From: JAHEJJ01 sp965212205
Lineage (GTDB): Bacteria; Bacteroidota; Bacteroidia; Flavobacteriales; Flavobacteriaceae
Assembly: GCA_965212205.1 (NCBI GenBank)
Contig: CBDBUX010000011.1
Span: 620,001-684,000 of the forward strand
Reading direction: 5' to 3'
DNA length: 64,000 nucleotides
Positions 16,486 to 24,976 of this stretch are shown here, piece by piece. How positions within the stretch are numbered: position 1 is the first letter of the stretch; every line of letters starts with the position of its first letter. The notes below the pieces were generated by a model. The model did no database searches. It was not told the DNA's origin and saw only the letters and a program-made list of their open reading frames with translations. A program made the translations under genes and the position numbers.

Positions 16486-17208
16486 TTAGTATTTATGGAC
16501 GCTTCCCGAAACCGATTTTTTCTTCTGAACACTGGCTTCGCCTGTATATGAAATGTCTGCTCCACTACTCGCATCGGCTGTAAGCGATTCTGAGACATTT
16601 ACAGTAATATTAGCTCCACTACTGGCATCTGCATGGCAGCTTTTTACCATGAAATCCTTGGCTTTAATATCGGATCCGCTACTGGCATCAGCGAAGAACA
16701 AATTGGCTTGCCCGGAAATCCGGATATCGGCTCCACTGCTGGTATCTGCATCTACTTCATCGGCAGAGAGCTCAACTTTAATATCGGATCCGCTACTGGC
16801 ATCCAGGGAGATTTTATCGGCCGAGATCACGCCTTGTGAGACCAGATCTGCCCCACTTGAAGAGTACATGCCGGTTACTTCCGGAAGTGTTACATATACT
16901 TTCTTGGTGGCTCTACCAATATTTTGGATCGCGTGGATCTTTAATTTACCATCGGAAATATCCGTACCGATAAGGTCGATGATATTTTCATCGGCTTCGA
17001 CAGAAATAGCATAATCAGCACCCTGGGTAACAAATACATCCAGTCCTTCTGAGGCCGAAACAACTGTGAAGTCGTCCGTTACTTCCCTTCTGTCCTTTAC
17101 CACTTCACCATTTCCTTTTTTTCCGGCACCGAAATTAACGTCGAATGCACAGGAAGACATTATAAGCGCAACGATAAGTGCAATTGTGATTTTAGCAAGA
17201 GTTGTCAT
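16486..17208 (-). CDS. Head-GIN domain (DUF2807) lipoprotein
   Basis: A 240-residue lipoprotein with the lipobox LIMSSC near residue 20. The GIN domain starts at about 45 (VVSASEGLDVFV). From about 125 to 225 it consists of six short repeats with the core SSG(A/S)D or SSGAN, spaced 18-20 residues apart. This fits a right-handed beta-solenoid. Function is unknown; the family is annotated as putative autotransporter adhesin head or anti-sigma-linked. In Bacteroidota such genes often follow PspC-domain and PadR genes, as here, so an envelope-stress role is plausible. The 137-bp gap upstream may hold its own promoter. Confidence 0.8.
   Translation of the reverse strand: MTTLAKITIALIVALIMSSCAFDVNFGAGKKGNGEVVKDRREVTDDFTVVSASEGLDVFVTQGADYAISVEADENIIDLIGTDISDGKLKIHAIQNIGRATKKVYVTLPEVTGMYSSSGADLVSQGVISADKISLDASSGSDIKVELSADEVDADTSSGADIRISGQANLFFADASSGSDIKAKDFMVKSCHADASSGANITVNVSESLTADASSGADISYTGEASVQKKKSVSGSVHKY
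16559..16806 (-). repeat. Five near-identical 20-bp units encoding the SSG-repeat of the head-GIN protein
   Basis: Units related to GCTCCACTACTGGCATCTGC (as read on the plus strand) occur at 16559, 16613, 16673, 16730 and 16787. Spacing is 54, 60, 57 and 57 bp, always in frame. Nucleotide identity between units is high, which points to recent duplication or gene-conversion-like homogenisation inside the gene. Confidence 0.75.
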
Positions 17209-17345
17209 GATTGTCGTTTTTAGATTGTTGATAATTAAGAATTCTTTAGTTGTTGTTAAATCGTAGGGTAAAATTGCATGTATTACCTCAGATCTGCATA
17301 TAAATTATACCCAATTGTCATTTTTGATGACCGAATTGTAATGTG

Positions 17346-19061
17346 TTAGTTGTTCTCTTCTGCTTTTATTTTTAAACCGTTTTCATCGATCTTCATTTCA
17401 AAGGAATCTTCATCGTCCTTAATATTGATATCGACTCCATCTTCATTGATAATTATCCGACCGTCGCTATTGTCTTCTTCATCCATTTTCTCAGGACACC
17501 CCATACATTTAAGTTCTCCATCATTGCCCATAGACCAATAATAATCGACCATGTCGGCCCGATAAAGATCCTGATCGTACCGCATGGTTCTTCCAATATG
17601 GCGCCGGGTTGATTCATCGAAGTGAACCACCTTTCCTTCAGGCACATAGATGGTGATACGGATCTCCTGGTCGCGTACTTTGTTTTCTACTGCTGTGGTG
17701 AAATAATCATCAAGTTGTAGCGTACTGCTCGCCGATTCAAAGGTATAATCGATCTTTGAAGCACGATCTCTGGCATTGCGAAATGAGCTGCCGTCGGCGT
17801 CTTTTCGTATCCTGATCCTACTGAGGCTGTCTTCAGATTTTTTGATATCGAATCGGATATCCTCTGAATACAATAGCCTCTGGCCGCTCTCAGTATAGCT
17901 GATTACCATATCGGCAATCCCAATATTCTCCTGATTCTCATACAATTCACTACTACGCATGGCAATATTAAGTGTGTCTGCAGGGAAATAAAGATCCTCT
18001 TTAACGGTAATAGTGCCTGTATAGGCATGAGCTGAAGCCTGTTTAACTCCAAGTACAGTTAGTCCGATAATAGACAATAACCATAGTCCGAGAAGGGAAA
18101 ACTTGGCGATGTTTCCAATAGATTTCAAATTGTTCACAAGGATTTTCAATCCCAGGTATAAAAGAAAGAAAAATGGAATACCTATGGCGAAGAATGCGAG
18201 TAGTGAAACCAACCAAACAGGTGTACCCGTAGAACTCACCATATCGTAGAAATCTATACCTGGGATGTGTACTATGTCAAGAACACCTACGGTGAAAAGG
18301 GCAATAAATAATGCTATTAAAGTGGCTGCTCCTATAATTATGAGCAAGATCCCAATAAATTTACCTACCACTTTAAAGAGGAACATAATGATATCGCCAA
18401 GGGTATCGAAAAAGGTATGGGTGCTGCTTTTTACTTTATTTCCAACCTTTTCGTAGTCTACGTTCTTTACTTTTTCGGTAACATCTTCAAATCCTTCCTT
18501 GACTTTGCGTTCGATATTGCTAATGTTGACCGGCTCCCCCTTCATATCCAGTTTTTGGGAGGTTGTACCTGCTTCGGGCACCAGTATCCACAACAGGATA
18601 TAGGCGATAAAACCGAATCCGGTAAAGAGTGCGAAGAATATAAAGAACAATCGTATCCAAAGGGCATCGATGCCGAGATAGTGTTCCAAACCAGAACATA
18701 CACCTCCTATATATTTACTATCGATATCCCTGTAGAGTTTTTTAACTCTTTTGCCTGAGGGCTCAGATGTCCTGGGTGCATCTTCGAATATGTCTTCGTC
18801 TACCATGTAGTCTTCGGGCTGTCCCATGACATTGATAACTTCATCGACTTCTTTCAGCGTGATCACCTGTCGTTCGTTTTCCAGTTTTTCATGGAATAGT
18901 TCTGCGATTCGCGCTTCTATATCGGCGATGATCTCATCGCTTCCGGTAGTCCCCTGGAAAGAGCGTTTAATCGCTTCCAGGTAGCGCTGTAGCTTATTAA
19001 AAGCTTTTTCATCTATGTGAAAAAGTATATTAGCGAGATTAATATTTACTGTCTTGTTCAT
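17346..19061 (-). CDS. PspC domain-containing multi-pass membrane protein
   Basis: A 571-residue protein. The N-terminal soluble region (about 1-100) includes an acidic helix region with VDEVINVMGQPEDY. A PspC domain follows at about 105-165 (KKLYRDIDSKYIGGVCSGLEHYLG with a hydrophobic helix). Three further transmembrane regions lie at about 225-265, 278-312 and 320-340. A C-terminal extracytoplasmic beta-rich domain (about 345-571) ends in acidic residues. PspC proteins sense envelope or phage-shock stress at the inner membrane. The gene starts 2 bp after the PadR stop, so the two form an operon likely regulated by that repressor. Confidence 0.82.
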   Translation of the reverse strand: MNKTVNINLANILFHIDEKAFNKLQRYLEAIKRSFQGTTGSDEIIADIEARIAELFHEKLENERQVITLKEVDEVINVMGQPEDYMVDEDIFEDAPRTSEPSGKRVKKLYRDIDSKYIGGVCSGLEHYLGIDALWIRLFFIFFALFTGFGFIAYILLWILVPEAGTTSQKLDMKGEPVNISNIERKVKEGFEDVTEKVKNVDYEKVGNKVKSSTHTFFDTLGDIIMFLFKVVGKFIGILLIIIGAATLIALFIALFTVGVLDIVHIPGIDFYDMVSSTGTPVWLVSLLAFFAIGIPFFFLLYLGLKILVNNLKSIGNIAKFSLLGLWLLSIIGLTVLGVKQASAHAYTGTITVKEDLYFPADTLNIAMRSSELYENQENIGIADMVISYTESGQRLLYSEDIRFDIKKSEDSLSRIRIRKDADGSSFRNARDRASKIDYTFESASSTLQLDDYFTTAVENKVRDQEIRITIYVPEGKVVHFDESTRRHIGRTMRYDQDLYRADMVDYYWSMGNDGELKCMGCPEKMDEEDNSDGRIIINEDGVDINIKDDEDSFEMKIDENGLKIKAEENN

Positions 19062-19063
19062 TT

Positions 19064-19399
19064 TTAGATCTTTTTTGCTTTAGTAACCAGGTTCACTGCT
19101 CCTCGTAATTCGTCCCAGGTGGTATTGAGTTCTTTCAGAAAGACCTTACCTGTTTCTGTTAACCCATAATATTTACGGGGTGGTCCGGAGGTAGACTCTT
19201 CCCAGCGGTAGTTGAGAAGGCCGGCATTCTTGAGTCTTGTGAGCAGCGGATAAATAGTACCTTCTACTACTAGCATCTTGGCGTCTTTTAGGGTTGCTAA
19301 AATCTCGGAGGCATATTTATCTTCTCCATCGAGGATGGAAAGGATGCAGTACTCCAAAACCCCTTTGCGCATCTGTGCTTTTGTATTTTCTATGTTCAT
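19064..19399 (-). CDS. PadR family transcriptional regulator
   Basis: A 111-residue PadR winged-helix regulator with the hallmark segment KGVLEYCILSIL near the start, the wing EGTIYPLLTRLKNAGLL, and PPRKYYGLTETGK. The C-terminal dimerisation helix is short, as in PadR subfamily 2. These are usually autoregulated repressors of the adjacent membrane protein gene. Here the PspC gene follows by 2 bp and the head-GIN gene comes after. A long hairpin (19420-19451) lies 20 bp upstream of its start codon, in the probable 5' leader. Confidence 0.9.
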   Translation of the reverse strand: MNIENTKAQMRKGVLEYCILSILDGEDKYASEILATLKDAKMLVVEGTIYPLLTRLKNAGLLNYRWEESTSGPPRKYYGLTETGKVFLKELNTTWDELRGAVNLVTKAKKI

Positions 19400-19419
19400 A
19401 ATTTTACGATTCTGATGTA

Positions 19420-19451
19420 TGCCGGAGCGGAGTTCCGACTCGGCTCCGGCA
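19420..19451. other. Strong 32-nt hairpin in the padR leader
   Basis: TGCCGGAGC (19420-19428) pairs perfectly with GCTCCGGCA (19443-19451). Inside, GAGT pairs with ACTC around a TCCG loop, with one G/G mismatch between the two stems. It lies between the end of the DUF4440-like gene and the padR start. On the minus strand no T-run follows; on the plus strand a T-run lies about 20 nt away. It may be a leader structure or an operator rather than a normal terminator. Confidence 0.6.
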
Positions 19452-19534
19452 TTCGATTAACTGTTCATTTTTTGTGTTTCCATTTGATTGATGAATAAAC
19501 TACTGATATAAGATTGATGAATATTATTTTTCTA

Positions 19535-20065
19535 TTATTTGCTGTTTTCTGGCTGATGATGTTGATGGTCGTAGCTCAGTTCACGCTTAATCTTCCATTG
19601 ACCATCTTCCATAATCCATAGATGTGTAAATTTTGCTGTATCGCCCTGCTGATATTCCTTGTCCTGATTCAGGAATTTAAAGCTGTGAATACCATGCTGT
19701 ATGGCCCCGTAAAGCTCTCCTTCCTTATAAAGTGGAAATACTTCAAGACTGCCTTCGACCAAAATGCGTTTCGCCGGTTGAGGAGCATCAGAATTTTGCC
19801 CGGCACATTGTTTTCTTATGGGCGCAAGGAATTCCTCCCTACCCAGGGTTGCCCCGGCTTTGTCGTGATAGAACTCGAAATCTTCGGTAAAGAGCGCTTC
19901 CATAGTCTTGGAATCGCATCGGTTAAAAGCGGCATCGAAAAGAAGACTGTCTTTTTGCATGAGCAGCAGATGAAGGCTGCTTTGTTCACTTTCTTGTGCC
20001 CGACTGAATAAAAACGAGCAGATAAGTAGAACCAGAAATACTAAATGTCTAATAAGTGCGGTCAT
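19535..20065 (-). CDS. Exported NTF2-like (DUF4440-type) protein
   Basis: A 176-residue protein with a signal peptide (about 1-23, ending around SRAQ). The body is an NTF2-like fold: FDAAFNRCDSKTMEALFTEDFEFYHD is the usual start of DUF4440/SnoaL-like domains, and the end FTHLWIMEDGQWKIKRELSYDH is the final strand pair. No enzyme can be assigned. It is translationally coupled to the DUF4870 gene upstream, whose stop shares one base with its start (TAATG). Secretion suggests a periplasmic role. Confidence 0.72.
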   Translation of the reverse strand: MTALIRHLVFLVLLICSFLFSRAQESEQSSLHLLLMQKDSLLFDAAFNRCDSKTMEALFTEDFEFYHDKAGATLGREEFLAPIRKQCAGQNSDAPQPAKRILVEGSLEVFPLYKEGELYGAIQHGIHSFKFLNQDKEYQQGDTAKFTHLWIMEDGQWKIKRELSYDHQHHQPENSK

Positions 20066-20547
20066 TATTTTATGAATTTTATCGTGATGGGATAGCGAAA
20101 AGCTTCACCCTCATTTGTTCTTATGGTTCCTAATATGGTATAGACTATATTGATGACAAACAACGAAAGCTGGAGCATACCTGCAATTCCAATCGGCCAG
20201 AGCATCCGACCCAGACTGAGCCAATCACTGTCCCAATGGAATCCGATATTGTTAAACTCATTAAAGTCGCGTATATTCAGGATGCCACCTTCAAATATAT
20301 TAGGGAGAAACCCCATGAAGAAAGGAACTGATATCATGCCCAGAACAACAGAGTAGAGCAGTAGGCTAATTTGAAAGTTCAACACCTGCTTTCCATTGTA
20401 ATCCACATAGGCGTAATCCTTGCGGTTGGCAAGCCATAAAACCAGCGGAATAAAGAAATTTCCAAACGGGATCATAAACCTGCTAAAAGTCGAAGCATGG
20501 ATAATTGCCGATAAGTTTCTCTCGTGTTTGGTCAATGAATCTGTCAT
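20065..20547 (-). CDS. DUF4870 domain-containing membrane protein
   Basis: A 160-residue protein with about four hydrophobic segments (near 24-42, 58-80, 110-130 and 133-152). The conserved DUF4870 start is seen in LSAIIHASTF and the DYNGKQVLNFQIS segment. Function is unknown. The downstream NTF2-like gene overlaps it by one base. The upstream region to 20681 is shared with the divergent DUF4442 gene. Confidence 0.75.
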   Translation of the reverse strand: MTDSLTKHERNLSAIIHASTFSRFMIPFGNFFIPLVLWLANRKDYAYVDYNGKQVLNFQISLLLYSVVLGMISVPFFMGFLPNIFEGGILNIRDFNEFNNIGFHWDSDWLSLGRMLWPIGIAGMLQLSLFVINIVYTILGTIRTNEGEAFRYPITIKFIK

Positions 20548-20681
20548 GGCATATTAGTTTCTTATGCAAATATATATCTAAAAAAAGGTATTATGCAAAA
20601 CATAGTACTATAATTTAACATATATTTAACATTTCATAGCTCGGATAATTTCGATACATTTAGTGCAAGAAGCATGGGCAT

Positions 20682-21134
20682 ATGAGTACTGTAAGCAAGT
20701 TCAATACATTTACCTTTTTTAGATTACCCGCGGCTTGGTGGTGCGGGGTACGTCTGCGGGAACTGGGTGAGAAAAAAGCCGTGGTATCCGTTAGATACCG
20801 CTGGATAAATCAAAACCCATTCAAGTCTATGTTCTGGGCAGTTCAGGGGATGGCGGCGGAATTGAGTACCGGGGCAATGGTCATCGAACAGATCAGGCAA
20901 AGAAACCAACGCATTTCAATGCTGGTAGCACGTAATAAGGCGGTATTTACCAAAAAGGCAAGGGGGAAAATAACCTTCATCTGTGAAGATGGAGATAAGA
21001 TAAAAGATGCCCTCGACCATGCGATCGCAACAGGAGAGGGTCAGACCTTCTGGATGAATTCCACCGGTCTTGATGAATCGGGTGATGAAGTCGCGTCCTT
21101 TGATTTTGAGTGGACAGTAAAAGTGAAATCGTAA
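20682..21134 (+). CDS. DUF4442 hotdog-fold protein
   Basis: A 150-residue protein of the DUF4442 family, related to hotdog thioesterases (PaaI-like). The segment NPFKSMFWAVQGMAAELSTG is where hotdog enzymes carry the catalytic loop and central helix. A thioesterase activity on acyl-CoA is possible but not shown. It starts a rightward run (DUF4442, AIM24, DUF2461, Nudix) with gaps of 20-75 bp that may be one operon. Confidence 0.75.
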   Translation: MSTVSKFNTFTFFRLPAAWWCGVRLRELGEKKAVVSVRYRWINQNPFKSMFWAVQGMAAELSTGAMVIEQIRQRNQRISMLVARNKAVFTKKARGKITFICEDGDKIKDALDHAIATGEGQTFWMNSTGLDESGDEVASFDFEWTVKVKS

Positions 21135-21207
21135 AAGATCGAGCGAGTATTGTAACATTTTCATTTCTTACACAACCAACAAGTGTCAATCTTCAAAACA
21201 GCAATAG

Positions 21208-22008
21208 ATGAATGCACATGAAATAGATTATCAAATCTTCGGAGAGGAGATGCAATATGTGGAAATAGGTTTAGATCCTCAGGAGGCGGTAGTGGCCGAG
21301 GCCGGTAGTTTTATGATGATGGAAACCGATATAAAAATGGAAACTATTTTTGGTGATGGTTCAAATCAGGACAATAGTGTACTCGGTAAAATATTTTCAG
21401 CAGGTAAACGTGTATTGACCGGAGAGAGCCTGTTTATGACCGCCTTTCTCAATGTAGGAAATGGTAAAAGGCATTTGAATTTTGCTTCGCCCTATCCTGG
21501 TAAGATCGTCCCGATCGACTTGTCGGAAAAAGGAGGAAGGTTCATCTGCCAGAAAGATGCTTTTCTCTGTGCAGCCAAAGGTGTCTCTGTGGGAATTGAA
21601 TTTTCCAAGAAACTCGGGCGAGGCCTTTTCGGTGGTGAAGGGTTTATCATGCAAAAACTCGAAGGCGACGGAATGGCTTTTGTTCATGCCGGAGGTACCC
21701 TGGCCAGAAAAGAATTGGCTCCAGGCGAAATGATTAAAGTAGATACCGGGTGTATTGTAGGCTTTACCAAAGATGTAGATTACGATATCGAATTTGTAGG
21801 GGGGATTAAAAATACCATTTTCGGAGGCGAAGGGTTGTTTTTTGCCACTTTAAAAGGCCCAGGAGTGGTATATGTCCAGTCCCTGCCCTTTAGCAGATTG
21901 GCAAGTCGCGTATGGGCGGCTGCACCCAAAGGCGGAGGGAAACGCAAGGGCGAAGGCAGTATTCTGGGCGACCTCGGTGACCTTATAGACGGTGACAAAC
22001 CCTTCTGA
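21208..22008 (+). CDS. AIM24 / TIGR00266 family protein
   Basis: A 266-residue protein of the AIM24 family. Typical features are VEIGLDPQEAVVAEAGSFMM near residue 20, GESLFMTAFLN, and glycine-rich turns such as GRGLFGGEGFIMQKLEGDG. The fold is a double-stranded beta-helix trimer. In mitochondria AIM24 affects membrane architecture; bacterial function is unknown. The C-terminus is Gly/Lys-rich. It lies 73 bp after the DUF4442 gene and 20 bp before the DUF2461 gene. Confidence 0.85.
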   Translation: MNAHEIDYQIFGEEMQYVEIGLDPQEAVVAEAGSFMMMETDIKMETIFGDGSNQDNSVLGKIFSAGKRVLTGESLFMTAFLNVGNGKRHLNFASPYPGKIVPIDLSEKGGRFICQKDAFLCAAKGVSVGIEFSKKLGRGLFGGEGFIMQKLEGDGMAFVHAGGTLARKELAPGEMIKVDTGCIVGFTKDVDYDIEFVGGIKNTIFGGEGLFFATLKGPGVVYVQSLPFSRLASRVWAAAPKGGGKRKGEGSILGDLGDLIDGDKPF

Positions 22009-22028
22009 ATATCGAGCGATCACAGCTA

Positions 22029-22682
22029 ATGGATTTTAAACGTCTATTTCTTTTTCTTGAAAACCTCGAAAAAAATAACTCCAAACGCTGGATGGATCAG
22101 AACAGGTCCCATTACAAGGCACTACGGGAAGAATTTATCGAGTGGATAGACCAGCTCAATTCCCGGATGTCTGAAGTGGATCCGGAATATTATATCAGCC
22201 CGGGACGCAGATCTATCAACCGGATCAATAATAACCTGATGTTTCATCCCGAAAAACCGGTCTATAAAGACCATTTTGGAGCCGGACTAGATAAGGCGCC
22301 GGGCACCGGGGATTTTTACATCCAGATCGGCAGCCGGGAATCCATGCTGGCAGGGGGCCTTTGGAGACCTCCTGGTCCCGAATTAAAGAGTGTCAGAGAG
22401 GCTATTGATTACAATGGTGAAGAATTGATAGCTATCCTGCAAAAACCATCATTTAGAAAGATTTTCGGAGAGCTGTACAAGGATGAAAGGTTGCGTTCTT
22501 CTCCCAAGGGATATTCTTTTGATCATCCTTATATCGAACTTTTGAAAAATAAAACCTTCGCTGTAGTTTGCCCGCTTAGTCGAAAAGAAATCCTGGCTCC
22601 GGGCTTCACAGATCATATTATAGCTGTTTATTTAGAAATGTTACCGTTCAGGCGATACCTCAATCATGCCCTTACGGTTTAA
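22029..22682 (+). CDS. DUF2461 (TIGR02453) family protein
   Basis: A 217-residue protein recognised by the N-terminal FLENLEKNNSKRWMDQNR segment, the central SINRINNNLMFHPEKPVYKD segment and the GDFYIQIG strand. The family is widespread and without a known biochemical role. It is 20 bp downstream of the AIM24 gene, so probably co-transcribed. Confidence 0.85.
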   Translation: MDFKRLFLFLENLEKNNSKRWMDQNRSHYKALREEFIEWIDQLNSRMSEVDPEYYISPGRRSINRINNNLMFHPEKPVYKDHFGAGLDKAPGTGDFYIQIGSRESMLAGGLWRPPGPELKSVREAIDYNGEELIAILQKPSFRKIFGELYKDERLRSSPKGYSFDHPYIELLKNKTFAVVCPLSRKEILAPGFTDHIIAVYLEMLPFRRYLNHALTV

Positions 22683-22738
22683 AGGCCTTGATCTCTATGT
22701 GGTAAACCAGGAGGGATAACACAAAATATCAATATATC

Positions 22739-23323
22739 ATGGAAGCAAAAATCAGGAATATTCATAAAGAACTCCTGTCGGATAACTGGTATCGTCTTTA
22801 TAAATATTGGTATGAATACCGCAGGCCCGATGGAACCTGGGAGGAACACCAGAGGGAGGCCTATGACCGGGGCAACGGGGCGGCAATCCTTTTGATAAAT
22901 CCTACTAAACAAACGGTAGTACTCACACGTCAATTTCGTATGCCTACCTATGTTAACGGTAATAAGGATGGTATGATGATCGAAGTCTGTGCCGGGCTGC
23001 TAGACGGACTGGACCCCGAGCAGTGTATTAAAAAAGAAACCGAGGAGGAAACCGGAATTCGGATCTCCGAGGTAAACCGGGTGATGACACCTTATATGTC
23101 TCCAGGATCGGTGACCGAGATTCTATATTTGTTTATAGGGGTCTATGAAGATGGCATGAAGACGGGCCCGGGAGGTGGGAACGAAGGGGAAACCGAATAT
23201 CTGGAAGTGATAGAGATTCCTTTTATTCAGGCCATGACAATGATCGGTAATGGTGAGATCAAAGACGCCAAAACGATATTATTATTGCAGCATGTAGCCT
23301 TGTACAAGCTGCTCGATATGTGA
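22739..23323 (+). CDS. NudK-like Nudix hydrolase (GDP-mannose pyrophosphatase type)
   Basis: A 194-residue Nudix protein, close to the 191 residues of E. coli NudK. The Nudix box is AGLLDG...PEQCIKKETEEETGI, around residues 86-108, with the metal-binding EETG core. The N-terminal LSDNWYRLYKYWYEY and the downstream YMSPGSVTEILYLFIG are typical of the ADP-ribose/GDP-mannose subfamily. It would cleave GDP-mannose or a related nucleotide sugar in the cytoplasm. It ends 5 bp before the stop of the convergent DD-peptidase gene, with no terminator visible. Confidence 0.85.
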   Translation: MEAKIRNIHKELLSDNWYRLYKYWYEYRRPDGTWEEHQREAYDRGNGAAILLINPTKQTVVLTRQFRMPTYVNGNKDGMMIEVCAGLLDGLDPEQCIKKETEEETGIRISEVNRVMTPYMSPGSVTEILYLFIGVYEDGMKTGPGGGNEGETEYLEVIEIPFIQAMTMIGNGEIKDAKTILLLQHVALYKLLDM

Positions 23324-23328
23324 AGCGA

Positions 23329-24654
23329 TCAATAATTGTCGCGTATTAATTTGAAGATCAATGCCATCTCCTCTTTGAGCTGTTGGCGTTCCATGGTAAA
23401 ATGGTTATTCATATAGCTAAAGATTAACAGCCGTCCCGAATCGGTTTTCAAATATCCACTTAAACAATAGATATTACCTAAGCTTCCCGATTTCGCAACG
23501 ATATAGGGATCAGGATCCCCGACAAAATCTTCTTTTAAGGTTCCGGAAACCCCTCCTTTAGGGAAAAAATTAAAAATATAATTTTCACCAAATTCCTGGT
23601 AAAGCCTGTTGAGTACAAAAACCATAGTGCCTGGTGTAAACAAATTATAGCGTGAGAGCCCAGAACCGTCTACCCATCTGGGCGATGGTTTTAAATCAGT
23701 ACCCAATTGTTCTAGGACATATGATATGGCGGTTTTGCTCTCCAAGGTATCCGATAAGCTTGCTGAAGCGGCCAATAATAGTTGTTCAGCAAGAAAATTA
23801 TCACTTTCCACCATCATACGTATTAATACACTATCTCTTGCAATACCCCAAAGTGTCTCCTGGGTAGTGGCGGGCATTTGTTCTGCCGTAGTAATATTTC
23901 CACTGAGAATATTTTTTAGAAGATCAGTGGTTAGCCGCGGACTCACATGCAATGGAATTTCTATACTATCTAAGGTGCGGGGAGAAACATAGAATAGATT
24001 TCGATTAGCCTTCCTGCGAAATTTCATTTCTTTCAAAACAATGCTGTCTTTAAAATCAAGAGGAATGATATCTGCAGCGGAATTCGGGTAAAATGAAACC
24101 ACATTGCCGTACAAGGGGAAGCCGCTTCTTTCGGGTGAATAAGACTGGTCGTAATCTTCCCAGGCCCAGCCGGGTGCAAAGGCCGTAGTGGCCATATTGC
24201 CCGAAACATATTTGACAAAGTCGAACCTGGAGAGAAATTTTACCGCTGTACTATCCTTGAAATGGGGGTGAAGGCCTGTTGGATCTGCCTGGCCTGCGAA
24301 GTACAACGTATCGCCCCTCATTGAATATTTCAAAACGGGCATCTTTTCGGGCACCAGTTTTAACGCGCTGTAGAGTGTAAAGATCTTGACGTTGCTGGCA
24401 GGGACAAAAAAATGCTCGGCCGCTTTGCGGATCAGTGTGTCTTTGGTAATCGGATCATAGACCAAAAATCCCAAATGATGATGCGCAGGCCTGGCAGATT
24501 TGAGGTTTTTTTCAACAGTTCTTTCAAGCCGCCTAATATTTGATCCACCACAAGCCCATTGGAGGCTGAAGAATACTATGGTAATGCTTATTATTAGGTA
24601 TTTATAAATTTTATTGAAGGTTTTTTCGGACTTAATAGGAATTGGTTTTAACAT
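23329..24654 (-). CDS. dacB: D-alanyl-D-alanine carboxypeptidase/endopeptidase, PBP4 type (S13)
   Basis: A 441-residue penicillin-binding protein of peptidase family S13. All three active-site motifs are present: SNVK (Ser87 to Lys90), SDN (284-286) and KSG (388-390). The N-terminus has a basic region, a hydrophobic helix and a lipobox-like LQWAC with Cys35, so it is probably a lipoprotein. It trims peptide cross-bridges of peptidoglycan. The frame is open to a TTG at 24666, but the ATG at 24654 is the better start. The C-terminal half after the KSG motif is short, as in Bacteroidota members. Confidence 0.85.
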   Translation of the reverse strand: MLKPIPIKSEKTFNKIYKYLIISITIVFFSLQWACGGSNIRRLERTVEKNLKSARPAHHHLGFLVYDPITKDTLIRKAAEHFFVPASNVKIFTLYSALKLVPEKMPVLKYSMRGDTLYFAGQADPTGLHPHFKDSTAVKFLSRFDFVKYVSGNMATTAFAPGWAWEDYDQSYSPERSGFPLYGNVVSFYPNSAADIIPLDFKDSIVLKEMKFRRKANRNLFYVSPRTLDSIEIPLHVSPRLTTDLLKNILSGNITTAEQMPATTQETLWGIARDSVLIRMMVESDNFLAEQLLLAASASLSDTLESKTAISYVLEQLGTDLKPSPRWVDGSGLSRYNLFTPGTMVFVLNRLYQEFGENYIFNFFPKGGVSGTLKEDFVGDPDPYIVAKSGSLGNIYCLSGYLKTDSGRLLIFSYMNNHFTMERQQLKEEMALIFKLIRDNY

Positions 24655-24747
24655 GAAATTAGCCAATTTTTAACTCAATTTGTGCAATAATTTGTAACTT
24701 AAAGGGGTTATTTTGTTTGAACAATCTAATTAAAACATTCTCATAGT

Positions 24748-24945
24748 ATGGCAAGACCAATGCTGGAGTATTATAAAACGGTACTTCAAAAAGTCAGTTT
24801 TGATGTAAAACTATTTAGTAAAGAACTAAAAAAAGCAATTTCGAGATTAATGCCAGAAGAAATTGAAGAATTAAAAAAATGGCTTCAGTTATTTATTTCA
24901 GACAAACCAGAACTGCAGCCGAGTTTAATTTATCTTAAAGCATAG
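24748..24945 (+). CDS. Small conserved-looking hypothetical protein, 65 residues
   Basis: A 65-residue helical, lysine/glutamate-rich protein with no signal peptide. It begins MARPMLEYYKTVLQKVSFD and has an EEIEELKKWLQLF helix. I recall similar small proteins near cell-envelope genes in Flavobacteriaceae but cannot name a family. Support for a real gene: an ATG after an A/T-rich leader, an amphipathic helical composition, and an immediately following strong terminator at 24949-24976. Confidence 0.65.
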   Translation: MARPMLEYYKTVLQKVSFDVKLFSKELKKAISRLMPEEIEELKKWLQLFISDKPELQPSLIYLKA

Positions 24946-24948
24946 CAC

Positions 24949-24976
24949 AAACCGCCCAATCGGGCGGTTTTATTTT
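24949..24976 (+). terminator. Rho-independent terminator of the 65-residue gene
   Basis: AAACCGCCC (24949-24957) and GGGCGGTTT (24962-24970) form a 9-bp stem with loop AATC, followed by the T-rich run TATTTTTT. It overlaps the stop of the convergent oxyR gene at 24970. Confidence 0.85.
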
